This document shows, piece by piece, positions 43,602-55,661 of a stretch of 64,000 nucleotides of DNA (positions are counted from its first letter, which is position 1; every line of letters starts with the position of its first letter). The position numbers were made by a program, and so were the translations under genes. The stretch comes from Selaginella moellendorffii. Its lineage: Eukaryota > Streptophyta > Lycopodiopsida > Selaginellales > Selaginellaceae. The stretch covers positions 96,048-160,047 of the forward strand of contig NW_003314349.1 in assembly GCF_000143415.4 (NCBI RefSeq), given 5' to 3'. The notes beneath the pieces were generated by a model, which had not been told where the DNA came from, did no database searches, and saw nothing but the letters and a program-made list of their open reading frames with translations.

Positions 43602-46600
43602 TTAGGAGCACTTTGTGCCACTGCAGCCAGCTTCTTGCAAACGAACTAGAGAAAAATACGTACCAGACATCGACATTAGTTCCTCATGTGTTCCCTGCTC
43701 AACCACAGCTCCACTGTGCATTACCGAGATGCAATCGCAGTTCCTCACCGTAGAGAGCCTGTGAGCGATCACGAGCGTCGTTCTTCCGGCCATTGTCTTC
43801 AGCGCATCCTGAACGAGGTGCTCCGACTCTAGATCCAAAGCACTGGTGGCTTCGTCCAGCAGTAAAATCTGTGGGCTCTTCAAGACCGCTCGAGCTATTG
43901 CAATTCGCTGCTTCTGACCGCCAGAGAGACGGATTCCCTTCCGGCCAGAATGTGTCTTATACCCCTCAGGGAGTGTACTGCAACCAAAGCAATCTTAGTG
44001 ACTCACAAACAAGAAAGGAAAAAGCTTCTGCCAACCTGATGAAATTGTGTGCATTAGCAATGCGACTGGCTTGGATTACTTCCGCTTCGGTGCATTCGCT
44101 TTCACGTCCATAAGCGATGTTTTCATGTATGGTTGCCGAAAACAAGCATGGCTCCTGGCTCACCAGACCGATCTGTCTCCTCAGCGAGTAAAGTTCAAGC
44201 TCTTTGATGTCCTTCCCATCGATTTTCACCACGCCGCTTAGAGGGTCGTAGAACCTCTCGATGAGCGCGACGACTGTGGATTTCCCCGAGCCACTGTGAC
44301 CAACCAGTGCCATAGAAGTACCACCTGGAACGTGTAGATTCAAGCCTCTCAGAACTACAACGTCCGGCCTTGTTGGATAAGCGAAGAACACGTTGCATGC
44401 GTCGATCTCTCCCGCAACTTTCCCCGGAGGAGTAGCTTCTGGATCGTTCGCATTTATCTTTCCCTCCTGACAAAGGATCCCAAATACCGAATCAATGCTG
44501 GCAGCACCTTTGGCGAGGTCGGGCGTCAGGCCAAGTGCCTCTGCCACCACACGTCCCGTGCTCAGGAACACGAAAAATATCTTGAAGACGTCCTGATAGC
44601 TGATCTTTCTCTTGCTGACAAGCACGCCCGCATACCAGAACTGAAGGCCCCATGATGCGTACAAAACGAAGTGTGCCACTCCCAGGCCCAATCCAGCAGT
44701 ATGAGACCGCTTCTTCAGATCTGTAACCGACGCATCTAGCCTGGATTGGAGCATTGCCAGAACTCTGCCTTGAGAACAAAAAGCTGTGATTGTCCTGTGC
44801 TGACTTATCGCTTCGCAAGCTAACTGGCTTGCCTCGGTGTGTGCCTTTGCAGACTTGTGCGTAAAGCCTTTCAGACATACCAGTTTGATGTAGTAGCAGA
44901 AGACGAACAGAGGTTGAGTCCCGATCATGAGTATTCCCAGCCTCCAGTTAAGAACCAGTCCGATGGTGAAACTCACAATTACTGCGCTACCCGTCTGAAC
45001 GAGGAGTGAGATACGGTCGGTGATAAGAGCTCGAATCTGTAAGCACAAAAACGGCGATATGACATGCCACCCTGTGTAGATAAGAGATTCCTTAGTTACA
45101 TATCCACGGAAAACACGAAGACTTACCACGTTTGCGTCGTAGGACAAGCGTGTACAAACTGCACTGCTGCTGTTTTCATCCCTGTCGAACCATCCAACGT
45201 CGAACTTCAGGATCGCCGCCAGCATCGCCTCACGCAGCCTCTTTGACAAATGCTCGCCAACAGCTGCCAGGTTACAGTGCTGCTCGAGGTTCACGAGAAA
45301 GGACGCAGCCATCATCGCAGGAAAGATGACGCAGTAGAGGTTGATCCGTTTCCGCATCTCTTCGTGATCGTTCAGGTAGTATACGGAAACCATGCATCCC
45401 AGCAAAAAGGCGTACATTGGATGCACAACGCCAAAACCAAGAGCACCGGCGAGTCCCAACACTCCCTGCTTCCATTCCGGTGTTGCTAAACTCAAAAGCT
45501 GGAAGGACCATTGCCTGATCCGCCTTGAGCGATAAAGAACTGAATCTTGATCATTCTGGGCTGCGGTAACTGGTGCTGAATGTGATGACTGTGCATTCTC
45601 AGGACTTGCATGCACCGCATCTTCTCCGCCTAGCAGAGCACTGTGAGGCGTTTCCAAAGAAACAAGAGCCCTGTACGCCTTCCCCACTGCCATTAACTCT
45701 TCGTGTCTTCCAGTCTCTACTATCCTTCCCGACTCTAAAACAGCAACTGCATCTGCGTTCCGGATCGTAGAAATCCTGTGCGCGACTATAAGCGTCGTGC
45801 GTCCAAGCCTTGCCTTCTCTAAAGCAGCCAGAACTGCTGTTTCTGACTTCATGTCTAAAGCACTGGTAGGCTCATCCAGCAGAAGGATACGTGGTTCCTT
45901 TATTATCGCCCTGGCTAAGGCAATTCTTTGCTTTTCACCTCCGGACATTTTTAGTCCTTGTTCGCCAACCTGTGTAGGAGATGAGAACAGTTTGTGATCT
46001 CAAAACTGACAGCTTACCAGAGTGTCGTAGCCTTCGAGAAGCCTAACAATAAAACTATGTGCATTTGCTGCGTGAGCAGCTCTGTAGACCTCGTCATCGC
46101 TGGCATCTTCCTTTCCGTATAATATGTTTTCCCTTATTGTTGTCGCAAACAACGCGGGCTCTTGGCTCACAAGACCAATCTGGTGCCGATACCAATTGAG
46201 GTCAAGCTCCTTAATGTCTACTCCATCAAAAAGAATTCTACCAGCTGAAGGATCGTAAAACCGTTCCAGCAGAGAAATAACAGTAGATTTTCACGGAGCC
46301 ACTTCTGCCAACTAAAGCGGTGGTTTTACCTGCATTTGACGCTCATGAGAGAACGCAAAACCTCAAGAGTCAGAGTTACCAGCGGGTATGTCCAGTGTGA
46401 AACTGGTAAGAACGGGTGTGTCAGCTCTCGTCTGATAGCCGTATACCACTTCCTCCAGCCTGATGTGCCCTTGAACAGATTGCATTGTTTTCCCGTCAGA
46501 TTTATCGACGTCGATAGGTGGAATCCGCCTAATGATGTGAAACATTCTCCACGCCGCCATGCGTCCTTCAACAAAAACGCCAAGATTGGACATGGCAAAA

Positions 46601-47827
46601 CCAAGAGCTCTGCATCACAAAAACCAAAGTTCTCATTTGTTCCAAACGTAAAAGAGAAGAAGTACCTTCCTCCGTTAAGCAGAGCCAAACCGGTAGTGAT
46701 AATCTCAGCACCATTAGCTTCGCCGTGCATGACAAGCACACTTCCAAACCAAGCCATGAAGGCCCATAAAACGAAGCTGATACCGTTGGAACCGAGTACC
46801 AGCCCCTTGACAAGTCCCTGCTTTAAACCAGATGCAACGGTTTTCTCGAGTGCAAGAGAATAAGCTCGAAGGGACTTGGTCTCCGCGACAAGTGAGTACA
46901 CAGTACGAATGCACGCGATCGTTTGCTCCGCGATGTTCCCTGCTTTACTGTACGTGGCCTGCTTCTCATTCTCAAACTTCAAGATGGCGCTCCCGTAAAA
47001 CACCCCTGGCAGAATGAGCAGCGGCGTGAAAGGCAGTATAGCGATTGCCAGCTTCCAAGACTGCGTAAATCCAACCAAATATCCTCCCACAAACTGGACA
47101 ACGTTCCGGATGAAGTTGCCAGTCTATATACACCTTCTCAGCAAACATCAATATCCGAAAGCGACACAAACAATATATGAAAGACAACGTTACCTTCTCG
47201 CTAATTGCCTCTTGCACCAGGAGCGTATCGTCCGATACGCAGTTGACAATGTAAGTTGCTGAAAGCTCGTTGTCAAGAAAAGAAACGTTCTGGCGGAGCA
47301 CAGATCTGAGATACAGTGCTCTCAGCCTCGACGCTTGCCTCTCGCCAGTAAACATCCAGCAGCTTACTTCTGTCTTAACCACACGAGATAAAAACACATT
47401 TAAGCAAGCCCACTAAGTTGTTCTTCTATTCCTTTTTTCTTTAGTCTATGGATAAGATACTTACCAATGTATGATGCGATCCACGCAACAATGGCGATAT
47501 AAACAAAAAGAAGAGCGTCCTGCAGCAAAACAACCAATCCACAATCCAAGATCCAGTCACCAAAACCGGTGGAGTCAAAGGAGAAAAAGCGAGCGCACTA
47601 CTTAGAACAGGGAGAAAACCGCGCACCTGGGAGATCTTCGTGCTCATCGCGCCGTCCTGTGGCAAAGTACCAAAGTTGTCGATCATGTGGCCGCGAATGA
47701 TGAGCATCGCAGGGAAAGTGAGGCCATTGACGACGGCGCCGAGCGTGCCAGCCGCAATCAGCACAAAATCTTTGGCATCCGCGAACCGGAACAGCGAAAT
47801 GTAGGACACCGACCGCTCCGGCCCCAT
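43602..47827 (-). CDS. ABCB (MDR/P-glycoprotein) transporter with a frameshift in the first Walker A
   Basis: Full-length half-repeated transporter: TMD1, NBD1, TMD2, NBD2. Exons 47627-47827, 47465-47519, 47194-47369, 46666-47123, 46380-46609, 46018-46329, 45127-45969, 44036-45036, 43602-43977 join in phase to ~1216 residues if one extra base is ignored. NBD1: the Walker A should read GRSGSGKST, but an inserted base near 46295 turns it out of frame; Q-loop [10 protein letters not shown], signature [15 protein letters not shown] and Walker [13 protein letters not shown] are intact. NBD2: [24 protein letters not shown] and [12 protein letters not shown] are intact. Resembles the ABCB15-type plant group. 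Start ATG at 47827 ([13 protein letters not shown]). If the frameshift is real, this is a pseudogene. Confidence 0.9.
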
Positions 47828-47844
47828 CGCCCTCTCTTGCAAAC

Positions 47845-47892
47845 CCTAAGCCAAAATGGCGCCATTTACGCTATAAACCCTAACTTTTAAAA
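47845..47892 (-). promoter_or_regulatory. Telo-box-like motifs upstream of the ABCB gene
   Basis: Three AAACCCTAA-type or ACCCTAA-type words lie within 50 bp of the start codon, as is common in plant promoters of broadly expressed genes. Confidence 0.4.
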
Positions 47893-48599
47893 AACCATCG
47901 CTATCAGATCGGGTGTTCGATTCCAGCCCAGAACACTGTTTAGGCAGGGGAGTCGAGCCGCGGACCTGAGCACCACGTCATCACCGTGTCTCTCAGTATA
48001 ACTAGCGTGTAACTACTGCATGAACCGACAATGGTCAAATTCTTCTCTTTTTTTTCCACTTCTTCGTTTTTTCTCTCCAATCGCGAAGCTTTTTTACTGC
48101 TACTTAGCTTGGAGAGGGAGTAGCGATCGATAACTCACATATAAACACCTAAATAAGAACTAGTGAAAGAGGGAAAGAAAAGGAGAGAGCTCTTAGAAGT
48201 AGCGAGCTCTTTCCCTGGATTCTAGATTTTAGATTCCATCCACAGGGGGCTTTAGTGGCGGGGCGAGCGAGTCACTTGGATAGATCTGCGCGGCTGCCCA
48301 CATTTCTTTTTTGCTCTTCCTCTTCTTCGTCTTCTCGCTTTTGATTTTCTTCTGGGAAGAATCTCGCCTTTGTCCTCGTCGCAAGCAATCTAGCGCACTC
48401 GCAGCAGTATCGCGGCTCGCAAAAGGGACCCATTCGATTGCTGGAGCAAGGATTCGCATCGATTCCCAGTTCTAAGCTATTTATCCTTTGTGGGTGGGAG
48501 GCATCCAGGATCTTCGGGCTTGCAAGCCAAGGCTCTAGAGTTTCCCTTCAAAAGGACCGACATTGGGAGCTCCCGAGAGAGGATTGGATTGGAGTCTCG

Positions 48600-51085
48600 A
48601 TGATGGCGATGGTGGTGCTTCTACAAATCATCTCCTTGCTTCTGGGTAAGCTCCCTTCTCTCTCGGATTTTTCCTTCTTCTCCTTTGCTGGTCTTGCATT
48701 GTTCTTCGCGTTCGTGTTTCATGCCGTCACACCCCTCTCACTCACCTACACTCTTCACAGAGAAAGGAAAGAAGGAAGCCAAAAAAAATGTGATTTTTTT
48801 TTTCTTTCCTCCACTCCATCCAAGCGCTTGTTGACAAATCGATCACGTCACGAGAGATCAAACGGGAAGCTTTGATCTTTGGCCAGTGTTAGAGCCGTGA
48901 TCTCGCGACGCTCGCTAAGTGTCGCAAACTCTCTCGAGCAGCCACTCTCAAGTTCTTCCTCCAGTTTGTCGGTGCTAGTGCCGTGATCCGTTTCTTCGAT
49001 CCATCCATCCATCCCCAAAATTCCAGTGCCTCTGCTGATCAATTCGCTAAGATCCAAGCTCCGCCAGCGACAGAGACTGTTGCTAGCGCGAGCGTTGCGA
49101 CATTTCATTCGCTCCACTGTAGCTCCTCCTTGTCTCCATCGCCAGCGATCGCCCACGATCGCGACTCCAAGCCAAAGCAAAGCAAAAGGAATTAAAGCTC
49201 TCTCTCTCTGTCTCTCTCTCTCCCTCTCTCTCTGTGCCATGCCACCACGCCATAGCCGCGAAGACCAAAGAGAGTCACAAGAGAGACGTTTCCTATACTT
49301 CCTTTCTCTCTTCCTTACAAATGGTGTCTCTAACGGTGGCAATGCCAAACGATGGCGACAGGGGCGGTCCGGCTGGCGGTATCCGACGGTACCTTCACCA
49401 TCCAGAACAACTGTGCCGTCACGATATGGCTCGGCGTCGTCTCCAACGCGGGCATCCAACCGCTCACCTTGGACAACACCATGCTCTCCACCGGCCAGAC
49501 CATGACCGTCACCACGCCTTCCAATTGGGGGGGGCGGTTCTGGGGCCGCACGGGATGCAGCCGCGGCACCGACGGCACCTTCACCTGCGCCATGGGCGAC
49601 TGTGACGGGCGGGAGCAGTGCACCGTCGGCGGCAAGCCGCCCGCGACGCTCGTAGGTAAGAACCGTGCCGCGCGGTACTAACCGCTACACCGCGCGGTAC
49701 TAACCGACGTCGCCGTGTGTGCAGAGTTTACGCTCAGCGGCTATGCCAACAAGGATTTCTACGACGTGTCGCTGGTGGATGGCTACAATCTGCCCATGGC
49801 GGTATCGCCAGACGGCGGCGGCCAGGGGCGCAACGCGACCGATACCAAGAGCTGCGGTGCCGCCGGCTGCACGGGGGATCTCAACCGGAACTGCCCGGCG
49901 GCACTCCAGGTGACGGGCACCGGTAACGTGGTGGGATGCCGCAGCGCCTGCGACGCTTTCAAGGAGCCGCAGTACTGCTGCACTGGAGAGAACGCGCTGC
50001 CAACGACGTGCAAGCCCACCGATTACTCGAAAGCTTTCAAGCAGTCGTGCCCGAATGCTTATAGCTACGCTTACGATGATCTCAGCTCCACTTTTACGTG
50101 CATGGGAGGGCGCTACACTATCGTGTTTTGTCCCACCGCGACCGACCTGTGAGTATCTCTCTCTTTTCTTCTTTCGTTCAATCCATCCGTGGAGAGTTCC
50201 ATCTTTGAGCAAAGTTTTTCATGATCTTGGGTTGGTTTTTTTCTCGTTTTTTCTTTCTCTTTTCTTTTGGGTCGATTGATCTCTGGTTTCTTTCAATCCA
50301 TCCATCCATCCATCCATCACACTTCTAGAGAGTGATTTTCAGTTCGTTTTTCTCGTTTTTGTTTTCTTGGGTCAATTGTCCACCACCATTGCTTGTCCCT
50401 ATCTTGCCCACCGCCACCTATAGGATAAGCGATTCCTTTTTCTCAGAAGAGCATCTTCTCAGCAGTCAGTACTGAGTGTTTGCTTTCTCTTTTCTTTTGT
50501 TTTTTAGTTTCTTCGTATATTTGTATGTTGTTTTTCCACGTCAGTTTCAATCCTGTTTGAGATTCTATGTGATTGTGGTCATTGTCCATTTTTTGAGAAT
50601 TTTCACGGTTTTTTTTTTCGTTTCTAGTTCCAAATCTTCCAACTCTTCCGGCAACTTTGCCAAGTTTTCTCCCGCGTACATATTCGTAACTGCGTTGGCC
50701 TTCTTTTTTTTAACTGCGTGAAGGCACCTCCATCACGTAAATTGTCTGTACAATACAATTTCGCGACCACCATCCACTTGACTTGGAGTTTGAGAGTTCT
50801 TCGCTCGATCTTAGTCTCGATGCCACTTCTCTATGCTAACGCTTTGGTTTCCCTTACAGATCCGATGATAACAATGGAGTCCAATTTCCCGAAGCTCAAG
50901 CAGTTCCAGCTCCAGCAGTACCATCCACCGATGGTGGCGACAACTTCCCAGTCGGAGGATCATCGCCCACGGTAGGAACCAACTTTCGGATAATCGCTCC
51001 ATCCAGCGCGCCGTCACGGATCCAGTCTTTGTGGTGGCCACTGGGCCTCACGCTAGGCGTAGTTCTATTCAAAAGCATTTCTTAG
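48600..51085 (+). CDS. Thaumatin-like protein (PR-5 type) with GPI-anchor-like tail
   Basis: Four exons (48600-48645, 49362-49655, 49725-50148, 50860-51085) give 329 residues. Exon 1 encodes only a signal peptide (MMAMVVLLQIISLLLG). The thaumatin domain (FTIQNNCAVTIWLGV... TIVFCPTATDL) includes the family signature GTFTCAMGDCDGREQC and a normal cysteine complement (YCCTGE, CKPTDYSKAFKQSCPNAYSY). The last exon adds a Pro/Ala/Ser-rich linker, a Ser-rich candidate omega region and a hydrophobic end (LWWPLGLTLGVVLFKSIS), as in GPI-anchored thaumatin-like proteins. Such proteins act in the apoplast against fungal walls or as wall-binding factors. Introns 1 and 3 are about 0.7 kb, long for this window. 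Confidence 0.93.
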
Positions 51086-51202
51086 GATCATCAAAGAAAA
51101 CACTGATCGATCGATTGATTGTTTCATCGGTCCATAGAGAGAGTTCCAAACAGGGGTTCCAAAACACAATAAAAAACTAAAGAACAATAAAGAAAAGAGA
51201 TC

Positions 51203-51890
51203 TCAAACAGTTTCCGTGGCTATTTGGACAACTTCTGGTGCTTCTTGACTCGCTGCTAGCTTCGCAACCACCGGCGGCGCAACTGGAACTTCGTCGACGT
51301 AGTGCATCAAAACGGTGAACCCGAGCTGCGTGATTCCAACGATGATCGAAAAAGCCTCGAGAACTCTCTGGCAAGAACAAACCACGATAAGCGAAAACCA
51401 AAGCATAGAAGTAGGATTATATACGCACGAATTTGCTATTGTCGCTGCCGAGATTGACGTTCTTGCTCGCAAAGCTGGAAGAACTCGTTAAGATCCTTGC
51501 AGGATGAAAAGGGGGGAACTTACCCGAGAGCCACCAGAGAGAAGGCAGCGGAGATGATCGCGGTGGCCGAGGCCGATGCGTGGGAGACCGCGGCCGGGTA
51601 TTTCACGTAGTAAAGGCTGCTTACTGCTGATAGCGTTCCGACCACTCCAGTCAGCAGCGAGACCAAGATCAACATCAAACGAGACAAGTCTGGAGAACAA
51701 ATCCAAAGAGAGAACTCCACAAAGTTGTAAGAAGAAAATAATCACCTTTGCCAAGCATAAGATCTCCCGCAACATTCTCGAAAGCCCACGTCGAGAAGCC
51801 AATGAGGATGAGATACAAGAGCAGATTAATCACACCCAAGACTCCCGCCGCCAACTTTGCCGATACCCAGTTACACACGATGCACGCCAT
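51203..51890 (-). CDS. AWPM-19-like (PM19L) plasma-membrane protein, copy 1
   Basis: Exons 51746-51890, 51524-51689, 51429-51474, 51203-51367; 173 residues. Four membrane segments: LAAGVLGVINLLLYLILIGF, LMLILVSLLTGVVGTL, ATAIISAAFSLVAL and FSIIVGITQLGFTVLMHYV. The FASKNVNLG turn is typical of the family. AWPM-19 proteins are ABA- and stress-induced; rice OsPM1 is reported to import ABA. Exon sizes and phases match copy 2 at 55662-56450, so they are paralogues from a local duplication. Confidence 0.92.
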
Positions 51891-52053
51891 CGCCGCCAAA
51901 CGATGATTATTAGCCGCGAACTAATTTTATAAAAATACACTCACGAGACGTATAAAATATATAGATTTTAAAAAGCTGCAAAAATAGTTTCAACGAAAAT
52001 CATAAATATAAATCATAAATAATAACAATAAGAAATATAAAGAGAAGTGCTTT

Positions 52054-52126
52054 GCTTTCACTGAGAGTTGAACTCAGGACCTCCCGCTTACTAAACGGGT
52101 GCTCTGACCAAATGAGCTATGAAAGC
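52054..52126 (-). tRNA. tRNA-Thr (AGU), copy 1
   Basis: 73 nt folding as a complete cloverleaf: acceptor GCTTTCA/TGAAAGC, D-arm GCTC...GAGC, anticodon arm CCCGT-TTAGTAA-GCGGG (anticodon AGT), T-arm CTGAG-TTCAACT-CTCAG. No intron; CCA not encoded. Confidence 0.95.
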
Positions 52127-52258
52127 TGAATAAAACATGTGAAATAATAATTAATATATATATTATATTCTAAATAATAATAATATTAAAATATATTCTT
52201 ATTATGAGTGCTTCCTCACATTATGAATATTTTATTAAACAATAATTTTAATAGTTTT

Positions 52259-52331
52259 GCTTTCACTGAGAGTTGAACTCAGGACCTCCCGCTTACTAAA
52301 CGGGTGCTCTGACCAAATGAGCTATGAAAGC
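52259..52331 (-). tRNA. tRNA-Thr (AGU), copy 2
   Basis: Identical over 73 nt to copy 1, same strand, 132 bp further on. The 5' flank (TTTATTCA before the gene) is also shared with copy 1. Confidence 0.95.
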
Positions 52332-52465
52332 TGAATAAAACAACAATTAAAATATAAGTCATATTACACTGTAAACTAAAATAGTAATAATAGCAATTAA
52401 TTTAAGAAAAGAGTTAAAAATATACAAAAAAATTTATAGTTAAAATAATAGATTTAAATAACTTT

Positions 52466-52538
52466 GCTTTCACTGAGAGTTGAACTCAGGACCTCCCGCT
52501 TACTAAACGGGTGCTCTGACCAAATGAGCTATGAAAGC
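52466..52538 (-). tRNA. tRNA-Thr (AGU), copy 3
   Basis: Identical over 73 nt to copies 1 and 2; 134 bp beyond copy 2 and 28 bp from the 3' end of the channel gene. Confidence 0.95.
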
Positions 52539-52566
52539 TAGATGAAGATTGAGCGAAGCTCCAGCG

Positions 52567-53660
52567 TTATGACGTTACATCCGAGATGGTAATGCTTCCC
52601 GATTGATCGACATCTTGCTCCCGAAAGTCATCCAAGATCGCTTTCACGTCCGCGTCCTGGATCTTGCCGAGCTCAATCAACTTGTAGATCACAAACTCGG
52701 GAGCACTGCCATGCATGCACGAGATATATCAAGTTCTTTCCTCTTGGGTCCATCGCAGCAAAGAAGATCGATCGAGAAGCTGTTAAGCTTTACGTACCTG
52801 AGCCTGCCATCTTTGTCAATATCGGCCGCCTCCACGTCCGAGATCGTCACCTTTCGCGAGAGAACCCACTTTGCGATGGCGTGCTGCCGCTCCTCGGTGA
52901 TGAGCTCGGCGAGGTAGAGCATGAACTGCGCGACGCAAGCGGTGCTGGCCAGGATCCAAAACACCGCACAGATCCTCCCGACCTCCGTCCTGAAAGCTCG
53001 ATCGCCATAGCCCAGCGTGGTGACGGTCACGCAAACGCAGTAGAACGAGTTGACGAAGCCGAGGCCCTCGACTCCCATGAGAATGCCGATGCCGGCCCCG
53101 AGGACGATCACCACCAATCCAGCAGCGACGAGAACTTTGTGCTGCACGCTCGTGATCCGGGACTCTCCCGACTGCTCGAGCTGCTGTTGCTCCTCGAGAG
53201 CTTTCTCGAGCAATCGCTGCTGCTTCTCCACGAAGTAGTTCGCGGCGTTGCCGATGATGAGGCCGATGAGGCCGAAGCCGAGGAAGACGAAGGCGCAGGT
53301 GAAGAGCTTGGCGGTGCTTGTGTGGGGGACGAGATCACCATAGCCGACGGTGGTCATGGTGACGGCGCAAAAGTAGAGGGCGTCGACGATGTTCACGGTT
53401 CTCTCGCCCTCGAAGCCGTGCTTGACGTAGATGAAGCACAGGAGTCCCACGCCGATGTAGATGAGGAGGATCATGGCGGCTCGCTGGGGCGTGAGGATGG
53501 CCAGGTTTGCAACGGGCGGGAGCTCGGGTTGTGGGGGCTTCCCGGTCGACCGCTGTCGATCCAGGCTATAGTTTGCTCCAGTGTCGCTCGCGCATTTCTT
53601 GAGGTGGTGGTCCTTGGGATCGCTCGCAGGAACGAGCAAAGGCTCTCTAGTGTTGCTCAT
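52567..53660 (-). CDS. TPK: Two-pore K+ channel (TPK/KCO type)
   Basis: Exons 52798-53660 and 52567-52705, 333 residues. Four membrane helices and two pore loops with selectivity filters TTVGYGDL and TTLGYGDR. The cytosolic C-terminus has two EF-hands: DIDKDGRLSAPE (completed across the splice junction) and DVDQSGSITISD. This is the plant vacuolar TPK layout, a Ca2+-activated K+ release channel. The N-terminal 14-3-3 binding motif of Arabidopsis TPK1 (RSxSxP) is only approximate here (RQRSTGKPP). Start is the ATG at 53660 (MSNTREPLL). Confidence 0.95.
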
Positions 53661-53734
53661 GCTTCTCACCAAAAACTAGAAATGAAACAAATGAGCTAGA
53701 TCGAGAAAACCATGGACGAAGTCGAGAAGTCAAT

Positions 53735-55450
53735 GACGAGAGAGATCTACCGTACACTTAAACCCTTAAGAAAAGAATGAGACCTCTCTTCTATGCCGTA
53801 CGAAGAAGAGACTTCTAGGACCTAAACTCGAGGATCCCAAGTTGGAGTTTGATGGGATGCCCAAAAACTTATCCTTGCTTAGACGACAAGACAAACAACC
53901 GCCAAGGTACCTGGACTGGAGCTCTGCCCTTCCAAACGCTCAACGCCCAGACCTAGAAAATGTGGCCAGTCCAGAGCTCGATTCCTCACCCCTTCACTCC
54001 CACCAACTTATAACCAAGCTTTTCCACGTGAAATTATAATCCACTACGTGGCCATGCTATTTTGTCACATCGTGGATGAGAATTCTTTGACATCATCATT
54101 TTGAGCTTTGAAGAAATGGATAAAGAGAAAGGTTCTCTCTGACCAAGACAATGCTCAAGAGATTTTTAATACTTTGCTGTCAATGTCGTGATCATATGGT
54201 GAGTTCATGGCTCCCTGGAGTGTTTATTGACAGAATTCTTATATCTTTGTTCTTTTTGTCAATACCGTGCTTGATCTAAACTTCTTGCCTAGCATACAAA
54301 GAAACCATGTTTCCCACACGTAGCACAAAGATGAAGAGGGAGAGGGAGAGAGAGCAAAGAGAGACTTGCTTGATCTAATTACTGAAATAACAGTGAATCC
54401 TAAACCTTAATAGTTAGGTAGTCACGATTACTTAAAAAAGCAAACATTGTGATGAGGAACTTACTATGCCATCTCTGTGATGATATTCTTGCCATCTTTT
54501 TGGCAAATCTGCAGTGTTCCCTCAACCTCCAGGAGTCCATACATCCATTTGGTAGAAAAACAGCCATCGGCACTGTCCCGGGGTGGCCATTGTTGATATT
54601 GCGAATCACCCCTGGTTCAGGGCAGCTTGTGATCTAGAACCTTTTTCCTTTATGAGGTAAAAAAGGATTCGAGTAAAAGGAAAATATTCTTTTAATTTAC
54701 GCGAGAAAGAGCAGAAAACCAATGGGACAAAGAGACAGTGAGATCTACCGTACAACTAGAAGAATAAGACCTCTCTTATACCGTACTTCTAGGATGCAAA
54801 TTCGAGGTTAGTTTGATGCGATGGAATCGCCCCAAAACTTATCCTTAGCTTAGAACTCAAAAGACAAGACACACAACGGCCAAGGTGCATGGACTGGAGC
54901 TCTGCCCTTCCAAACGCTCCTAAAATCGAATCCTCGCACTTATAACCAACGCTTTTTCACGTGAAATCTTAATCCACTAGGTGGCCAGGCCAAGTTATTT
55001 TGTCACATCGTGGATGGATGCTCGAGAAATTCTTTGATATCATCTTTGGAGAAATGGATAAAGAAGGAAAAGATAGTGTTCTCTCTGACCAAGACAATGC
55101 TCAGGAAATTTTATTTCTTTTCCTGTCAATGTGGTGATCGTATGGTGAGTTCATGGCTCTCCTTGTTTCGATTCCACTTCTTTGGGCTCCACTTTGGTTT
55201 TTTGTCACCACTTACCAAACCTTCCTTGTGTGTGACAGATAGCTTTTGGAGCACGCAAGAAAACTCTCCATGAGTTTTTTCTTGAGAGATTTCCTATGTA
55301 GTTGGCTCTTTTTTGTCAATGCCATGCTTGATTTAGAGATCTTGCCTGGCATCCCAATCCCCAGCTGGCCGCATTGTCTTGCCATGATACAAAGAAATCA
55401 AAGATGTTTCCCACACGTAGCACAAAGATGATGGCCAAAGAGAGAGAAGT
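53735..55450. repeat. Direct duplication of ~0.65 kb non-coding sequence
   Basis: Copies at about 53735-54360 and 54730-55450 share long colinear stretches: GAGATCTACCGTACA, AAAACTTATCCTT, TGGACTGGAGCTCTGCCCTT, TTTCACGTGAAAT, TTTGTCACATCGTGGATG, TTTCCCACACGTAGCACAAA. The second has small insertions. I see no reading frame in either; both hold ACGT-core motifs. They lie between the TPK promoter and the 3' end of AWPM-19 copy 2. Confidence 0.85.
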
Positions 55451-55661
55451 ATGGAGAGAGGAAACTATGGATATGGCGAGCAAAGAATTAGCGCAAATCC
55501 TTTAAAGTTGAAACATCTTCGAAAATCTTTACATCGAGAGAGAGAGGAGAGAGAGGAGAGAGGAGAAAATCTAAAAAATCCGCCATGGTGGTGTGTGTAA
55601 GTAGTGTTCTCGGAGTGTGTTGTGTTGTATCCTTTTCCTTTCTTTTCTTCCTTGCGATCGA

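Noticed and set aside
47842-47842. Upstream start for the ABCB protein adding MQERA
   Set aside because: The codon is TTG; the ATG at 47827 in context GCGATGGGG is the natural start.
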